This document shows positions 9,003 to 19,610 of a DNA stretch of 64,000 nucleotides, in pieces. The position numbers and the translations under genes were made by a program. Each line of letters starts with the position of its first letter. Positions within the stretch are counted from its first letter, which is position 1. The notes below the pieces were generated by a model. The model saw only the letters and a list, made by a program, of their open reading frames with translations, ran no database searches and had not been told where the DNA came from. The stretch is from positions 62,001-126,000 of the forward strand of contig JARGXX010000093.1 of NCBI GenBank assembly GCA_030374765.1. The letters run 5' to 3'. Origin of the DNA: Agarophyton chilense. Lineage: Eukaryota > Rhodophyta > Florideophyceae > Gracilariales > Gracilariaceae.

Positions 9003-9550
9003 TGACACCGGTTCTTACCAGGACGGAGTTTTTTTGCAAGCGAGAAGCATGGGAAAATCCGAGTCGAAAACGTTCAAGCTCTGTCATCGACGAATATGCA
9101 ACCCCGCAACGTCGAGAAGCTGACAAGGAGGAATGGCAAATGTGAATCCAGGGAAAATGAAGGCAATAGATCTCACGGTACCATATTTCGTACCCAATGT
9201 TTAAGTAAAGCACCTGTTTCAATATTGGCCGTGACGTGACCAATATTGCTGCCACCGTACAATGTTGGCCTACGCTGTTGCCACATGGGCCAATGAATCT
9301 CGCATCATGAGATTCTTTGTTCTTAGCATGCCCCATTTCTTCCAATGGGGACCGCTCATACGGCCTGTTAAAGAGTGTTTCATTTGAGTGTGAACACAGT
9401 TCACACGGAGTACACATAGGTGAAATGTACACACTCGCTCTGCACTGCGTGCACCATACCATGAGGAGTTTACAGAGTGCCCGTACGGGATGCATACAAC
9501 ACGTTGTATACACTCTGTACATCCCGTGTGGACCTACCCAATATTCTACA
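9003..9550 (+). other. 3' non-coding end of the CACTA-like element
   Basis: There is no gene here. There is a 9-bp inverted pair CAATATTGG/CCAATATTG at 9220-9228 and 9240-9248. A CACGGAGTAC subterminal box lies at 9404-9413. A nested inverted repeat spans 9473-9526: CAGAGTG/CACTCTG, CGGGATG/CATCCCG and a central ATACAAC/GTTGTAT. These arms could fold into a long cruciform just inside the right terminus. Confidence 0.6.
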
Positions 9551-9557
9551 GGGGTGG
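9551..9557. repeat. Right copy of the 7-bp target-site duplication
   Basis: GGGGTGG matches 814-820. Element A's gag sequence resumes directly after it. Confidence 0.5.
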
Positions 9558-11292
9558 ACGTTGATGCATTTACCCGTATTGTGGTTGACCGAGCAGCTCA
9601 AGAGCTATCGGAAAGGATACCTGAAAAGGTGAAACAGTATCTCTTTACAGATGCTAGGGAGCATGTTAACCGCGCTGTGCAGGACCTTTGAGGTTCCGAG
9701 TGATTCGCAGAATCCCGACCTACACAGGTGAACATCGCAAAGCGCATACCGCAAGGGTTCCAAATGGGTCATTCCACCCATTCCAAACACTTACCTACTG
9801 GTAGTGAGTACCTAAAAAGTCCAAGGCAGAGTCAAGAGGTCCCGGGGAAGGTAGATCCTCAAGACATTTACCTGCCACCAATTACAGGTTTCGTTCAAAA
9901 GGATACCCATGGAGGTGGTCCCAAGGACGATTCGTCTGACTCGTTGTATGAGCGACGAAGAACCCGAAAAGGGAAGAAGCGGAGGAAGAAGAGGGGAAAG
10001 AATCGAGAGGATGATTCAGACCCCGACTTGTCAGATTCCAGTTCCGATACGATGATGACCGTAAAGGTAAGAAAAAGAAGAAACCGAACAGGTCGACGAA
10101 GAAGTCGTCGAAAAAGAACCGAAAATGTAAGATGCGATACAATGAGTCGTCGGAATCTGAGTCGGACACCGAAATGGACCATGAGGTGCACCAACCGTTG
10201 AACGATATGTTCACCAAAGCGGTTGATTACAGGACTTATCGGTTGATCAACAAGTCTTCTGAATACACCCAAGGGGTGGCTCAGAAGATTACTAAGCACC
10301 ACAAAAAGTTCAGCTTCCAAATGGGTGACACAACCTTCACAGGTACGGATCCTATTGCGGTAAATGAGTTTCTACAGATGTTCAAGCTTGCATGTGACCA
10401 AAATGGGTTTTCCGAGGGCGCTGCGATGTGGCTATTTCAGTTTTACCTTAAAGAACAAGCATACTACTTGCTGCAGGGTAGGCTCTGCGGCAATACCTTA
10501 GCGATGGATGAGGAGGGCACAGAGATGTTGGAGTGATACCCTGAAGTGGTCAATTTCCTTTTGTAAACATACGCCACCGATGAGGTTATCCAAGAGGCTT
10601 ACTCGGAAGTCCTCGCTTACTATCAAATGTCCGGGCAAACCGAATCAGATTTTTCGCTCGCGCTTTGAAATCTGGAAACCTGTTGTGGTAATTTGTTCAC
10701 TACCTCGAGGTTAAAGTCGCTATTTCCCGACAATGTCGACAAAGCGATCCGTTCCCAGGTACGGAATTATCTGGCCACTAACCGAAAGCTAGACTACAAT
10801 GGGCTGGCTCGATACTCCCAGTGCCTTGGAGATACCCTTCGGCTGGGAAAGAGACCAGCCGTGCCTCCAACCTCGAAGGATAAACCGAAAATGTCAGTAG
10901 TGGAAATTGAAGACAAAACAACCTCAGAGGGTAGCTCGCACATCGAAGTACCTACAGGAACCGCTATTCACTTGGTAGCGACCCAGGGACGGTTCTCGAA
11001 ACCGTCGACGGTAGGAAATTGGTCGTCAACGCGTACACCAAACTCGGTACAATCGCCGCCAAGTTCGGTGAGCTCGCATAAGATGCCAGGAGCGAGCTCC
11101 CATAACTCGCCACCCGCATTCTACGCCACTGCTCCTACCAACCAGGTTTCGAAGCCCCCCTCAATGGTAACGCGAGACACCCAAACCGGAGGCCTCATTT
11201 GCTGGTTCTGCCTCGCGACAGACCATTTGGCAAACGATTTCGCTAACTTACCTCAAGGGATGAGAGCCCAGTTGATTCAGGCTGGCATGTAG
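9551..11292 (+). mobile_element. gag region of element A
   Basis: The stretch encodes a charged Lys/Arg/Asp/Ser segment, then a helical capsid-like domain (FTGTDPIAVNEFLQMFKLAC, closely paralleled by FTGTDPILVLDFLARFVQEA in element B). Towards 11.2 kb it has a CCHC-like knuckle (CWFC...H). The resemblance to the better kept gag of element B is clear. It is a fossil and is not open throughout. Confidence 0.7.
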
Positions 11293-11566
11293 AATCACCA
11301 ACGCCTCTATGGGTCTTCAACGCAAGCACCAAATAGGTTGCAACCCCGTACACCGGTACAGGTCAATACCATCGAGGAAACACCAAACTTGGACCCAACC
11401 CCTCCCGTACAGGAGGAAAACACCGAACGGTTGGCGTAATGGCCGAACCCAACCTGCAATCGGAAGGCCAATCGATACCAAGAACATTGAAAGTGGAAGA
11501 GAACACGTCACAACCAGTTCCGGTTTGTCATATGAAGTACAACAACTATAAAGTACGTGCTTTAAT

Positions 11567-14500
11567 GTGTTTCTCCGATCGCCTTGCGGTTCCGGTCACC
11601 TGCGTGTTGGATACCGGGCCGGACCAAACGTCCTAAACTCCCGCGGTATATCTGAGGCGGTACTTCAGAACTTGAGCCGACCTCCCGACAACAACCCGCT
11701 GGTGGATGCAAATGAGCGCCCATTAAACCTTCGAAGTATGGTCACCACTGTGGTGCAGCTCGGACACCTCAAGGTAAAACTGCAATTCTTTGTTGTCGAC
11801 CGTTTACCGACAGACTGCCTACTAGGTACGAACTTCATCGACAGACGTGTCAAAGCAATCCTTCCCGGTTCCCATACCGTCGATCTACGTCACGGGGGAC
11901 GAATTGCCATTTTAGGGCAAACGGAAACCAAACGGGGATAGTTCGTCAAACAGAAGAAGACGATATCCACCGAAACGGTCTCCAACAAAGTGCGCATTAC
12001 CAAACAGGTTGTTATCGCGCCAATGCACCAAATATTGGTACCGGTGTCGTGTGCGACCCCCGGGCTGGTTATACTACAAAACCGTCCGAGGTTAGCACAT
12101 CGACAACTCACCTTGATGGCGAACGAGGTTTTCGACAACATCCCAAATCAACCCTTTAAGGTGTGTCTCAGTAACTTCAGTAGTCATGACGTGAAGTTGC
12201 CCAAAAATACCAATGTTGGCATCGCACTACCGGCACCACAAGGGGTCTTCACCGTAGCTGACACTGATCTCGGCGAGGTCGTCTTCGATAAGGAAGGAGG
12301 GGTGCGCAAATGCGTCCACAACCACAAAGGTATCGATAAATACCAACTTGGAAGCAAAGCTAACCGATAAGGCATCGGTAGACAAAGAAAAGGAACCTGA
12401 CCCGGAGAGGCAATGGCAAGAAACAGTCCAGATCGGTGAAGAAAACGGCAAACTGCGGGGCCGTATTGTTGACCTTCTGGAGGAGTTTGAAACCATGTGG
12501 TCAGGTCATCTGGGCCAAAGTAAGGCCACACAGCATCGCATCGAGCTCCTCCCTGACTCGATGCCGATTTATCAGCAACCATACCGTACAGGTCCGAAGG
12601 CGAGAGAAGTAGAACTCAAAGAAATGGAGCGAATGCTCCAAGAAGGTGTAACTGAATCAGCCAACTCAGATTGGGCTAGTCCCGTGGTTCTGGTTCAGAA
12701 GAAAGGGGATAACGGTATGAGGTTCTCTTTGGATTACAGAAGGCTCAATAGCGTGACCGTCAGGGACTCGTACCCGATACCTAGAATGGATGAGTGCATC
12801 GACTCCTTGGGAGACGCGCAGATATTTACCACGTTGGATGCCAATTGTGGTTATTGGCAGGTACCTGTAGGTGAAAAAGATCGATACAAAACGACCTTCA
12901 CGTGCCATGCAGGTTCGTTTCCATTCACGCGGATGCCATTCGGGTTGCGCGAGGCTCCAGCCACCTTTCAAAGGGCACTGGACATCATCCTTTCAAAGGT
13001 TAAATGGACAACCGCCTTGGTATACATCGATGATGTAATCATCTATTCGAGATCGGTAGAAGAGCATTTTGCTCAAGTACGCACCGTACTAACCCTCCTA
13101 GCTGAGGCGGGGGTGACGCTTAAGATACGCAAATGCGTCTTCTTTACCAGAACGGTTGAATACCTGGGCCACATCATAGGCCCTGGTACCCTAAAAGTTG
13201 CGCCGAGCAACATTAGAGCCTTGCAGGATGTCAAGTTGCCACGATCCCAGACAGACGTACCATTCTTTATAGGTTTATGTAACGTCTATCGTCGCTTCGT
13301 GAAGGGATTCGCGAAAATAGCCTCTCCCCTCAACAAGAAGCTCCAGAAAGGTGAGCCTGAACTGGTTGAGAATCAATCGAACGACGAAATGGATACATTT
13401 GAGGAATTGAAACGAGCGCTGTTGTCGCCGTCAATCTTAGCGTTCCCGAAAACAAGTCTACCGTACACGTTGGATACAGATGCATCCCATGCCCAAATTG
13501 GTTCTTGTCTCATGCAGGAGCAGCAAAACGGAGACAAATTACCTATAAGGTACTGGAGCCGCGCTATGAATGAGGCGGAGCAGAACTACACAGTAAACGA
13601 GAAAGTATGTCTAGCAGGAGTGTGGAGCATATTGATGTTCCATCCATGCCTTTATGGTGAGCGCATTACGTTGCGCACGGACCACGACGCCTTAAAGTGG
13701 ATCCTCGGTCTCGCAGATGCGTCTGGTAGACTTGCCCGTCGGGAGTTGAGACTGTCGGAGTTTGAATACGACGTACAGTACCGTCCAGGTATCAAGCACA
13801 ACATAGCTGATTCTATGTCACGCTTAAAGACCTCAGGGTTAGAGAGAGAACGTGTAGACGATGATATCCCTTGCTTTGTGGCGTCATCAAACCATAATGG
13901 TACCGGCGAACAACTAGAAGGATGTTGGGACTTACCTGAAGAAGGTGCCATGCAAAACACCGACATGGAAACGCAGATACTGAGCCTAGAGGAAACAAAC
14001 GTCATGCCCGTACCCCGAGAGGAATTTATACGAGAACAGGCCCAGGATGCGTACTGCAGAACCCTGGCTGACCAAATTGGTTTCAAAGGATCACCATTCG
14101 ATGTGGACCACAATGGGTACATCATGAGAAGGTCAACCTTGGATGGTCGCCTTCAAAAGGTGGTTCCGAAGGCGCTGCGCCCGAGTGTCTTGTGTCTCGC
14201 GCACTACCCGCGACTATCGGGACACCCCGGTGCCACCAGGATGTATTACACCTTGAGGCAACAATTGTGTTGGCCTCATATGGCCCATGATGTCTATACC
14301 TTTGTAGGTCAATGCGAATCCTGTGTTCGTACCCGCGGTGGTATTCGAAAGCATCGAAAGTACCTCAAGCTGTTTCCCGCAGCGGCTCCGCTGGAGTTTG
14401 TTGCGATAGGCCTTCTAGGACCACTTCTCAAGACCAAGAATGGGTATCAGCACATTCTAGTGATCACCGACAGGTTCTCGAAGCTCACGAGAGCGATACC

Positions 14501-15437
14501 TTCAAAGGAGACGAAGTCAACCACGCTGTCGATCGCGTTCCTCAACAATTGGGTCTACCCGTATGGTGCACCACTGTACCTACTTACCGATAATTGTTCA
14601 AACCTGGCGTCGAAGTTCTTCAAAGCAGTCTGTAACCTATTGGGTATTAAGCACTATTTCACTACGGCCTACCACCCGCAGACGATCGGACAGGTCGAGC
14701 GCTTTAACCAAACATTGGTATCAAGGCTACGACACTATATGGAAGAGCCCCAAACTGGGTTGGATGAGCTGGTGCAGCCGCTCATCTACTCCTATAACTT
14801 TCAGGTACACCGGTCAACGCAGACCACTCCCTTTGATTTGGTTCTTTCGCCACACCCCCCAGGTATTTTAGTGCAGGGAGATCATACCACCAGCACTGCA
14901 GCTGGCGCACTGACCCCTGCCCAGGTCAAGCGAAATACCCTTTTGAGGCTGAGGAGGGCTCTCAAGCGTGCAGAGAGCCGCCTCACTGCAGCCCAGAAGC
15001 GGTACAAGGCCGACTACGACCGTAGGGTAACCAAAGTGGTCTCTGTATCATCGGGACAATATGTCTACATAGACAACCCACCTTCAAGTAAAAGACCACG
15101 ACCGGGTGATAAAGCAGACGATGAAGCTATTGATAGAGATATCAATTCGAAGCTTCTACCCAAATCAGTGGGACCCGATAAGGTATTGAACGCATCAGAC
15201 CACACCGTTACGGTTGACCAGGACGGAATACCGAATACGATATCAATTGATCGTATTACGGTAGCAAATGAAACGGTTCAACATTGCATTGAAGCAGGCA
15301 CCTCAGCCCGAGAGCCCAGAGCGGTAGCTCTGCGCACTCGACCCTCGGAGGACCCCACCCCAATTGAGGTGAATGATGACCTTCAACGGGATGATCCAAG
15401 TTATAACCCTCTAACAGGGACGAAAATTGAACCTTAA
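11567..15437 (+). mobile_element. pol region of element A (protease, RT, RNase H, integrase)
   Basis: An aspartic-protease segment (VLDTG) lies at 11.6-11.9 kb. From 12.35 to 15.44 kb a long open stretch holds RT (YIDDVIIYS near 13.02 kb), RNase H (TDASHAQIG and later TDHDALKWILG), the integrase zinc-binding segment (HPGATRMYYTL...CESC near 14.2-14.35 kb) and the integrase core. Order and motifs are those of Ty3/gypsy pol. The element as a whole is broken. Confidence 0.88.
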
Positions 15438-16807
15438 ACGGTAACAGCGGGAGCTCTCGACCCGGCTCCCACACACGAAGCTCCAAACTCGAAACATATG
15501 AACCCTCGAGGTAGCACCCCCCCCCCCGATAGATCAGGACCAAACCTCAGGGAAATTTCCCTTTGACCGTCTGGTGGGCCACACGCGAACCTACAATGGT
15601 CTGAAGTACACCGTATGGTGGTACGGCTGGGGCCCAGAAGGGGACACCCTCGAACCCCCAGCCGCAATACCCCCACACTTCCGTATCAGGTGTTGGCGCC
15701 GTCGCAAAGAGCAGATGCCTGCAGACGGCTAACCTTAGACCTTCGTAATGCTCAGGCCTAAGGAGGGGGGATAAAAGACGTCGTTTTCGGCAGAAGGTGG
15801 ACGCATGTGCTTGTCAGATTACTTACAAGGGAGGACACGAAAGAACAACCGAGTGTAACAGTAGAAGATACAAGAAGTGACAACAATTGAATTGAAGAAG
15901 GAGACACTACGGAAGTCAAGTGGCAGGCGGCCGCCACAAGAACCTCAATGGTTGTATCGACGCAGGCTCAGGCCCAGCAGGCTCCACGAATCAATCCCTA
16001 AAAGGTAGACGAAACCTGAAAGGTCGAGAAGCCAGAAAACCTTGAGGGAAAAGCCGGACAGTACAGTTAAGGTCGCGACGCCGCCAATTAAGGGCAGTAC
16101 TACCTGAAGGGTTGTCGAGCCGTGGGAACGACCAGGCGAGACGGCGCTGCGTATGGACCTAGGAGGAGAATGAAGTTGAAGTAACCGGGAAGGATGCGAT
16201 ACCCACTCGGTTAGACAGTGGGCGATGCGGAAGCAGAATCGCTGGCAAGCAGGGCCACTACCGAAAAGGTGTCCAAGAGCGTGCTAGGTACACTGCATCG
16301 CCCTCATGACAGTCCCTATCTGAGTGGTTGTCGCTCAATTCGTGCGCCGACGTCGACGCGCGCCCTCCCCCAACCGATACTGGCGCCGAGTTCTGAACCT
16401 CAAGGGATCCAGCGCCGCGCCCAGACACTACTCCGATGCCCGCGCCGCTGTCGCTCGCTACAACTCCATGGGGTGATGAAGGGAGACACGGGGCGTGCCT
16501 CGTGGGTAGGAAGGGGGTCTGTCGTGTAGTGGCGGAAGGGCTGACCTTTGAGGTTTCCGATACACTACGCTGACCTTCTATGTGATGGGTGCGAGGAATC
16601 ATCGGCCACCTGGCTCCGAGCGAGCTACCATCTAGGTGTTTTCAGCCACGTGTAGCGTTGACATGTACCTCCCGGTTGAGTAATTGTTATTAATTGTACT
16701 TGTAATTATATTTATTTTAGCACAGAAGTGGAGTGGACACCTGGCACTGTAGCCAGTGCTGGACGGGTCTCTGACACTAGGTCAGAGACCGTGCCTTGCT
16801 GGCACCT
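15438..16807 (+). mobile_element. 3' tail and LTR upstream part of element A, with chromodomain-like stretch and purine tract
   Basis: Around 15.55-15.71 kb one frame reads like a chromodomain (YTVWWYGWGPEGDTLEP). The polypurine tract is AAGGAGGGGGGA at about 15760-15771, so the 3' LTR should begin within about 10 bases of it, near 15.78 kb. Its length would then be about 1.35 kb. This start cannot be confirmed because the corresponding part of the 5' LTR is outside the window. The rest holds no gene. Confidence 0.55.
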
Positions 16808-17128
16808 CCCGGGTGATCTGGAGAGTGCATTCCACTGCATATAGGGAACTGCACCTCCCCCATCCTTATCTGATAAAGGCAGGCATCACTTGGGTCACGG
16901 CAACACCTTTTGGTTTATTGTTTCTCACCTACCACACAGGCTTTCCCGCGCGTCGACGCCTACCATCATTCACCTACACGGTATAGGCTAGTCGCCCCGC
17001 CGTTTGCCCCTGCGGGTTTTCACGGTTCCCTGTTACCATCGAGGTTTATCACGTCTACCTTCTAAGGTTGAGCGTCACCACGCTCCCGAGACAAGACAGT
17101 AGCAGACCCCAGAGGTGATTGTACGACA
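16808..17128 (+). repeat. 3' LTR of element A (part verified against the 5' LTR)
   Basis: This stretch is identical to 1-321. It ends in ACA at 17128 and is followed at once by piggyBac coding sequence on the other strand. The five bases after it are CTATC, the predicted target duplication; its partner lies left of the window. Confidence 0.9.
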
Positions 17129-18722
17129 CTATCCATTCTTGAACTACAAGAATAATACTCCTCAAAAACTTCTGGAATAGCAATTGAAAGCGGAATTTTC
17201 TATGTTATTCCATCAGTTGTCCTCCATCTTTCACAAGAAATAGGAGTTCCTGATTGGGTACTGCTACAAGTGCTGATGATATATCCCTTCTTGCGGTCCA
17301 CCCGGAGGACAGACATCATCTTTCGATCCAATTCAGGCAGTTTCGAGACCATTGGCACGTGCTGGCCTCGTGCCGTCATTGTAAGTTCGGAAAGAAGTTT
17401 CATAGGAAAACTTCTGGTGGCTGTTTTTACGACCCCAATTAATTGCATTCCTCTTTTTAAAAGTTTTTCAGCGGTTTTAACAGATGAAAAATATAAATCG
17501 GCACAAACGATTCAAACGATTCGATCAGTTGCGAACCAATTTTCAACATGTCTCATTAAAACAGCTGTTGGATGTGCGTGTTCTGATTCAAAAGGCTGTA
17601 CATCTGGTTGTGTAGCTCCCATCGTGATTTCTATTTTCAGAATAATTCCACTCCTTCCACGACACAGTGTCTTTCATTCACAACCATTTTCAGGTTTTCT
17701 ATCAAGAGCAGTGTAGTATGGAAGTCCAGTTTCATTCCAGTTCCCTCCAAGTCCATACCAACGTGACGTACTTTCGTTCACGCACAAAGTGTGTGAAGGA
17801 GATACGAACGCTTTCCGATGGTCATTTATAGCTTTTACAAACTCAGAAACGCATGACCACCTGCATTCTTCTAATTTTTGATCTTTTTCAGAGCCACTGG
17901 AAACGATGAATTGCCTTATATGTTCAAACTGATTTCGTGACATTATCTTTTCGAGCTGCGGAGATTCGATATATTGAGAAATTGTGTCTTTAGACCAAAG
18001 CGATCTTCTATTTGAAAACTCGAAGCTTGTAATTAACATCACCAAACCGAAAAACTTCAAAATTTCACCTTATGTAGTCTGCTTTAAGCCTTTTTCTTCC
18101 AGCCGAGATTGGTAGATCAAACTATGTTTTCCAAATGAGCTACAGGAAACACCCACATGAAGAAATAGTATGGAGAGAGTCCCGAAGGTGCATGAATGGC
18201 GGAGATAAAATCTCCAACAGGTCCTGAGACTTTCCATTGATGCATTTGCACTGGACCATTCAGAGTCAAGGATACACTTTCAGTTGTCCATTTCGTCGAA
18301 TGAACTTCCACAAAAATGTCTTGCCTGTCACTGTTTGTCACAGTAGGAGGGCTAAACGGATTCAGTGTGTGACAGTGATCGCCATCCGTCACATTATGCT
18401 GCTCTTCATTGTTCCAAACTATATTAGTAATAGCAGCACCATTTATATCCACGTTGGAATTGATGGCTTCTTGAGCAATTTCCTGAACCGTTACATGATC
18501 TCCGGCTTTTAATTTGCAAAGTTTGAGAGTGTATACTTTCTCGCGACCAGGTAGCTCGAAGTTTATTCTGACAAAAGTGTGTCTCCGATTATTTTTGACA
18601 ACAACGTTTACTTTTGTAACACTTCCGCTAACCAGTTTCGTCTTCCATTGAGTTCCAAAGAAGCGTTTACTGTCGCTCTCTGATGTGACGAGACGCGCGC
18701 GGGTGTTTACTCTGTTTCCCAC
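17129..18722 (-). pseudogene. piggyBac transposase (DDE_Tnp_1_7), decayed and cut by element A
   Basis: Read on the minus strand, 18722-18117 gives an N-terminal domain ending in a segment before the catalytic core. From 18060 follow LITSFEFSNRRSLW, IMSRNQFEHIRQFI, the first-Asp position seen as LCVNESTSRWYGLGG, and then GLPYYTALDRKPENGCE. Further on come GVVKTATRSFPMKLLSEL and VDRKKGYIISTCSST, and finally IAIPEVFEEYYSCSSRMD. All are box motifs of piggyBac transposases. The frame changes several times and there are in-frame stops near 18.07-18.12 kb, so it is dead. In the catalytic box the usual Asp-Glu pair reads Asn-Glu. Coding stops exactly at 17129, where the LTR of element A starts, so the C-terminal part should lie left of the window. 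Confidence 0.85.
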
Positions 18723-18924
18723 TACACGACGGGGATCTATAGATGATGACAGATTTCATAGATTATGAAAGAATGAGGTAAAGATGATGTTGTTTACAGG
18801 TTGTTGACGATCGTTCGTGATCTTTGAGGTTGACGCCAGAGAAGAAGAGAGTGTTGACAACGTCTAGGCACAACAATTTAAGGAAATTGACAAAGTTTAC
18901 AAAAATTATCGGTGTTGTAATTTT

Positions 18925-18959
18925 GGCCTCATACAAGGCCAGTGGTCGTATAGACACTA
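18925..18959 (+). repeat. Short dispersed motif, copy 1
   Basis: GGCCTCATACAAGGCC is followed by GTCGTATAGACACTA (18945-18959). The second half recurs exactly at 19596-19610, where it also follows a CCTCATACGAGACC box. A related GGCCTCATTTCAAGCC lies near 21894, and GGGCCTCATGTGATGCC near 19152. These may be terminal or subterminal repeats of the piggyBac element or of a small non-autonomous relative. Confidence 0.5.
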
Positions 18960-19555
18960 GCAGTGCACTAAACCAACCAAGGTACGCTGACACCTGTACA
19001 GGGCCTACATTTGCATGCCGGTAGTGCAACCGACCAATCAGTGCGCCCCTACACATGTGCAATGTCTGCATTTGCAGTTCGGCACACTACATGCTAGAAC
19101 CTTCTAACTAGTGTCAATATGCCCGAGTGTTTGACGTCAAGAGGCAAACTGGGCCTCATGTGATGCCAAAATTTCTTTTAAGTAACCGAAATTCATTCAA
19201 CATATGGATTTTAAAATTTAGAACGGAACGAAAGTAAACAAGAATAAGAACCACACATCTTTATTGTTGACAAAAAGCCACGGAAATCTAGTCAAAAAGA
19301 TCTTTAATACTCATCTTTGAAAAGGACATACTTTTGGTTTAGCAAACTTAAATAATCGCAAATAAACAACAACAAAAAAATTTTGGCCTTAAACGATCCA
19401 AAGAAAACATATTGCAAAGAATTATCATTTTCAAGCATCTAGTAATGCATGAATTAAATTTTCAATTCATCAAAGAAAAATTTTGCAGCAATTTGTTCCT
19501 GACATGTAGAGCTCATGGATTGCGTTAATTGCTTAAGTATAAGAAATAAATAAAT

Positions 19556-19610
19556 AGCCTCATACGAGACCAATGGACCTCACATGAGGTTATCAGTCGT
19601 ATAGACACTA
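19556..19610 (+). repeat. Short dispersed motif, copy 2
   Basis: This is the mate of 18925-18959: the GCCTCATACGAGACC box, an internal inverted pair ACCTCACATGAGGT, then the exact 15-mer GTCGTATAGACACTA at 19596-19610. Confidence 0.5.

Larger units (their letters stand above)
821..9550 (+). mobile_element. CACTA-like (tnp2/Transposase_21-type) DNA transposon inserted in element A
   Basis: This is an 8.7-kb insertion with three long open frames: a disordered basic protein (1381-3438, plus), a coiled-coil protein (5296-3896, minus) and a large DDE transposase (5457-9002, plus). Both ends carry short subterminal repeats. CAGAGTG occurs at 852-858, 905-911 and 955-961 on the left, and at 9473-9479 plus inverted 9511-9517 on the right. 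CACGGAGTAC occurs at 914-923 and 9404-9413. Such clusters are typical of CACTA and related elements, where a TnpA-like protein binds them. The termini share only a short inverted match (around TGTACAG). No break is visible in the transposase frame, so this is a recent and possibly competent copy. Confidence 0.72.
1..17128 (+). mobile_element. Ty3/gypsy chromovirus fossil (element A) with a nested DNA transposon
   Basis: This is an LTR retroelement on the plus strand. Its parts in order are: the end of the 5' LTR (1-321), a PBS-like motif, a gag region split by an 8.7-kb DNA transposon, an aspartic protease region (about 11.57-11.94 kb), reverse transcriptase, RNase H and integrase (12.35-15.44 kb), a chromodomain-like stretch (about 15.55-15.71 kb), a purine tract and the 3' LTR. 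The RT shows the YIDD box, and the integrase shows an HHCC zinc segment (HPG...CESC). The parts put it in the chromovirus branch of Metaviridae. The LTR stretch present at both ends (321 bp) looks identical, so the insertion is young. The coding region is nevertheless broken in several places. It is inserted in a piggyBac gene. Confidence 0.88.
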
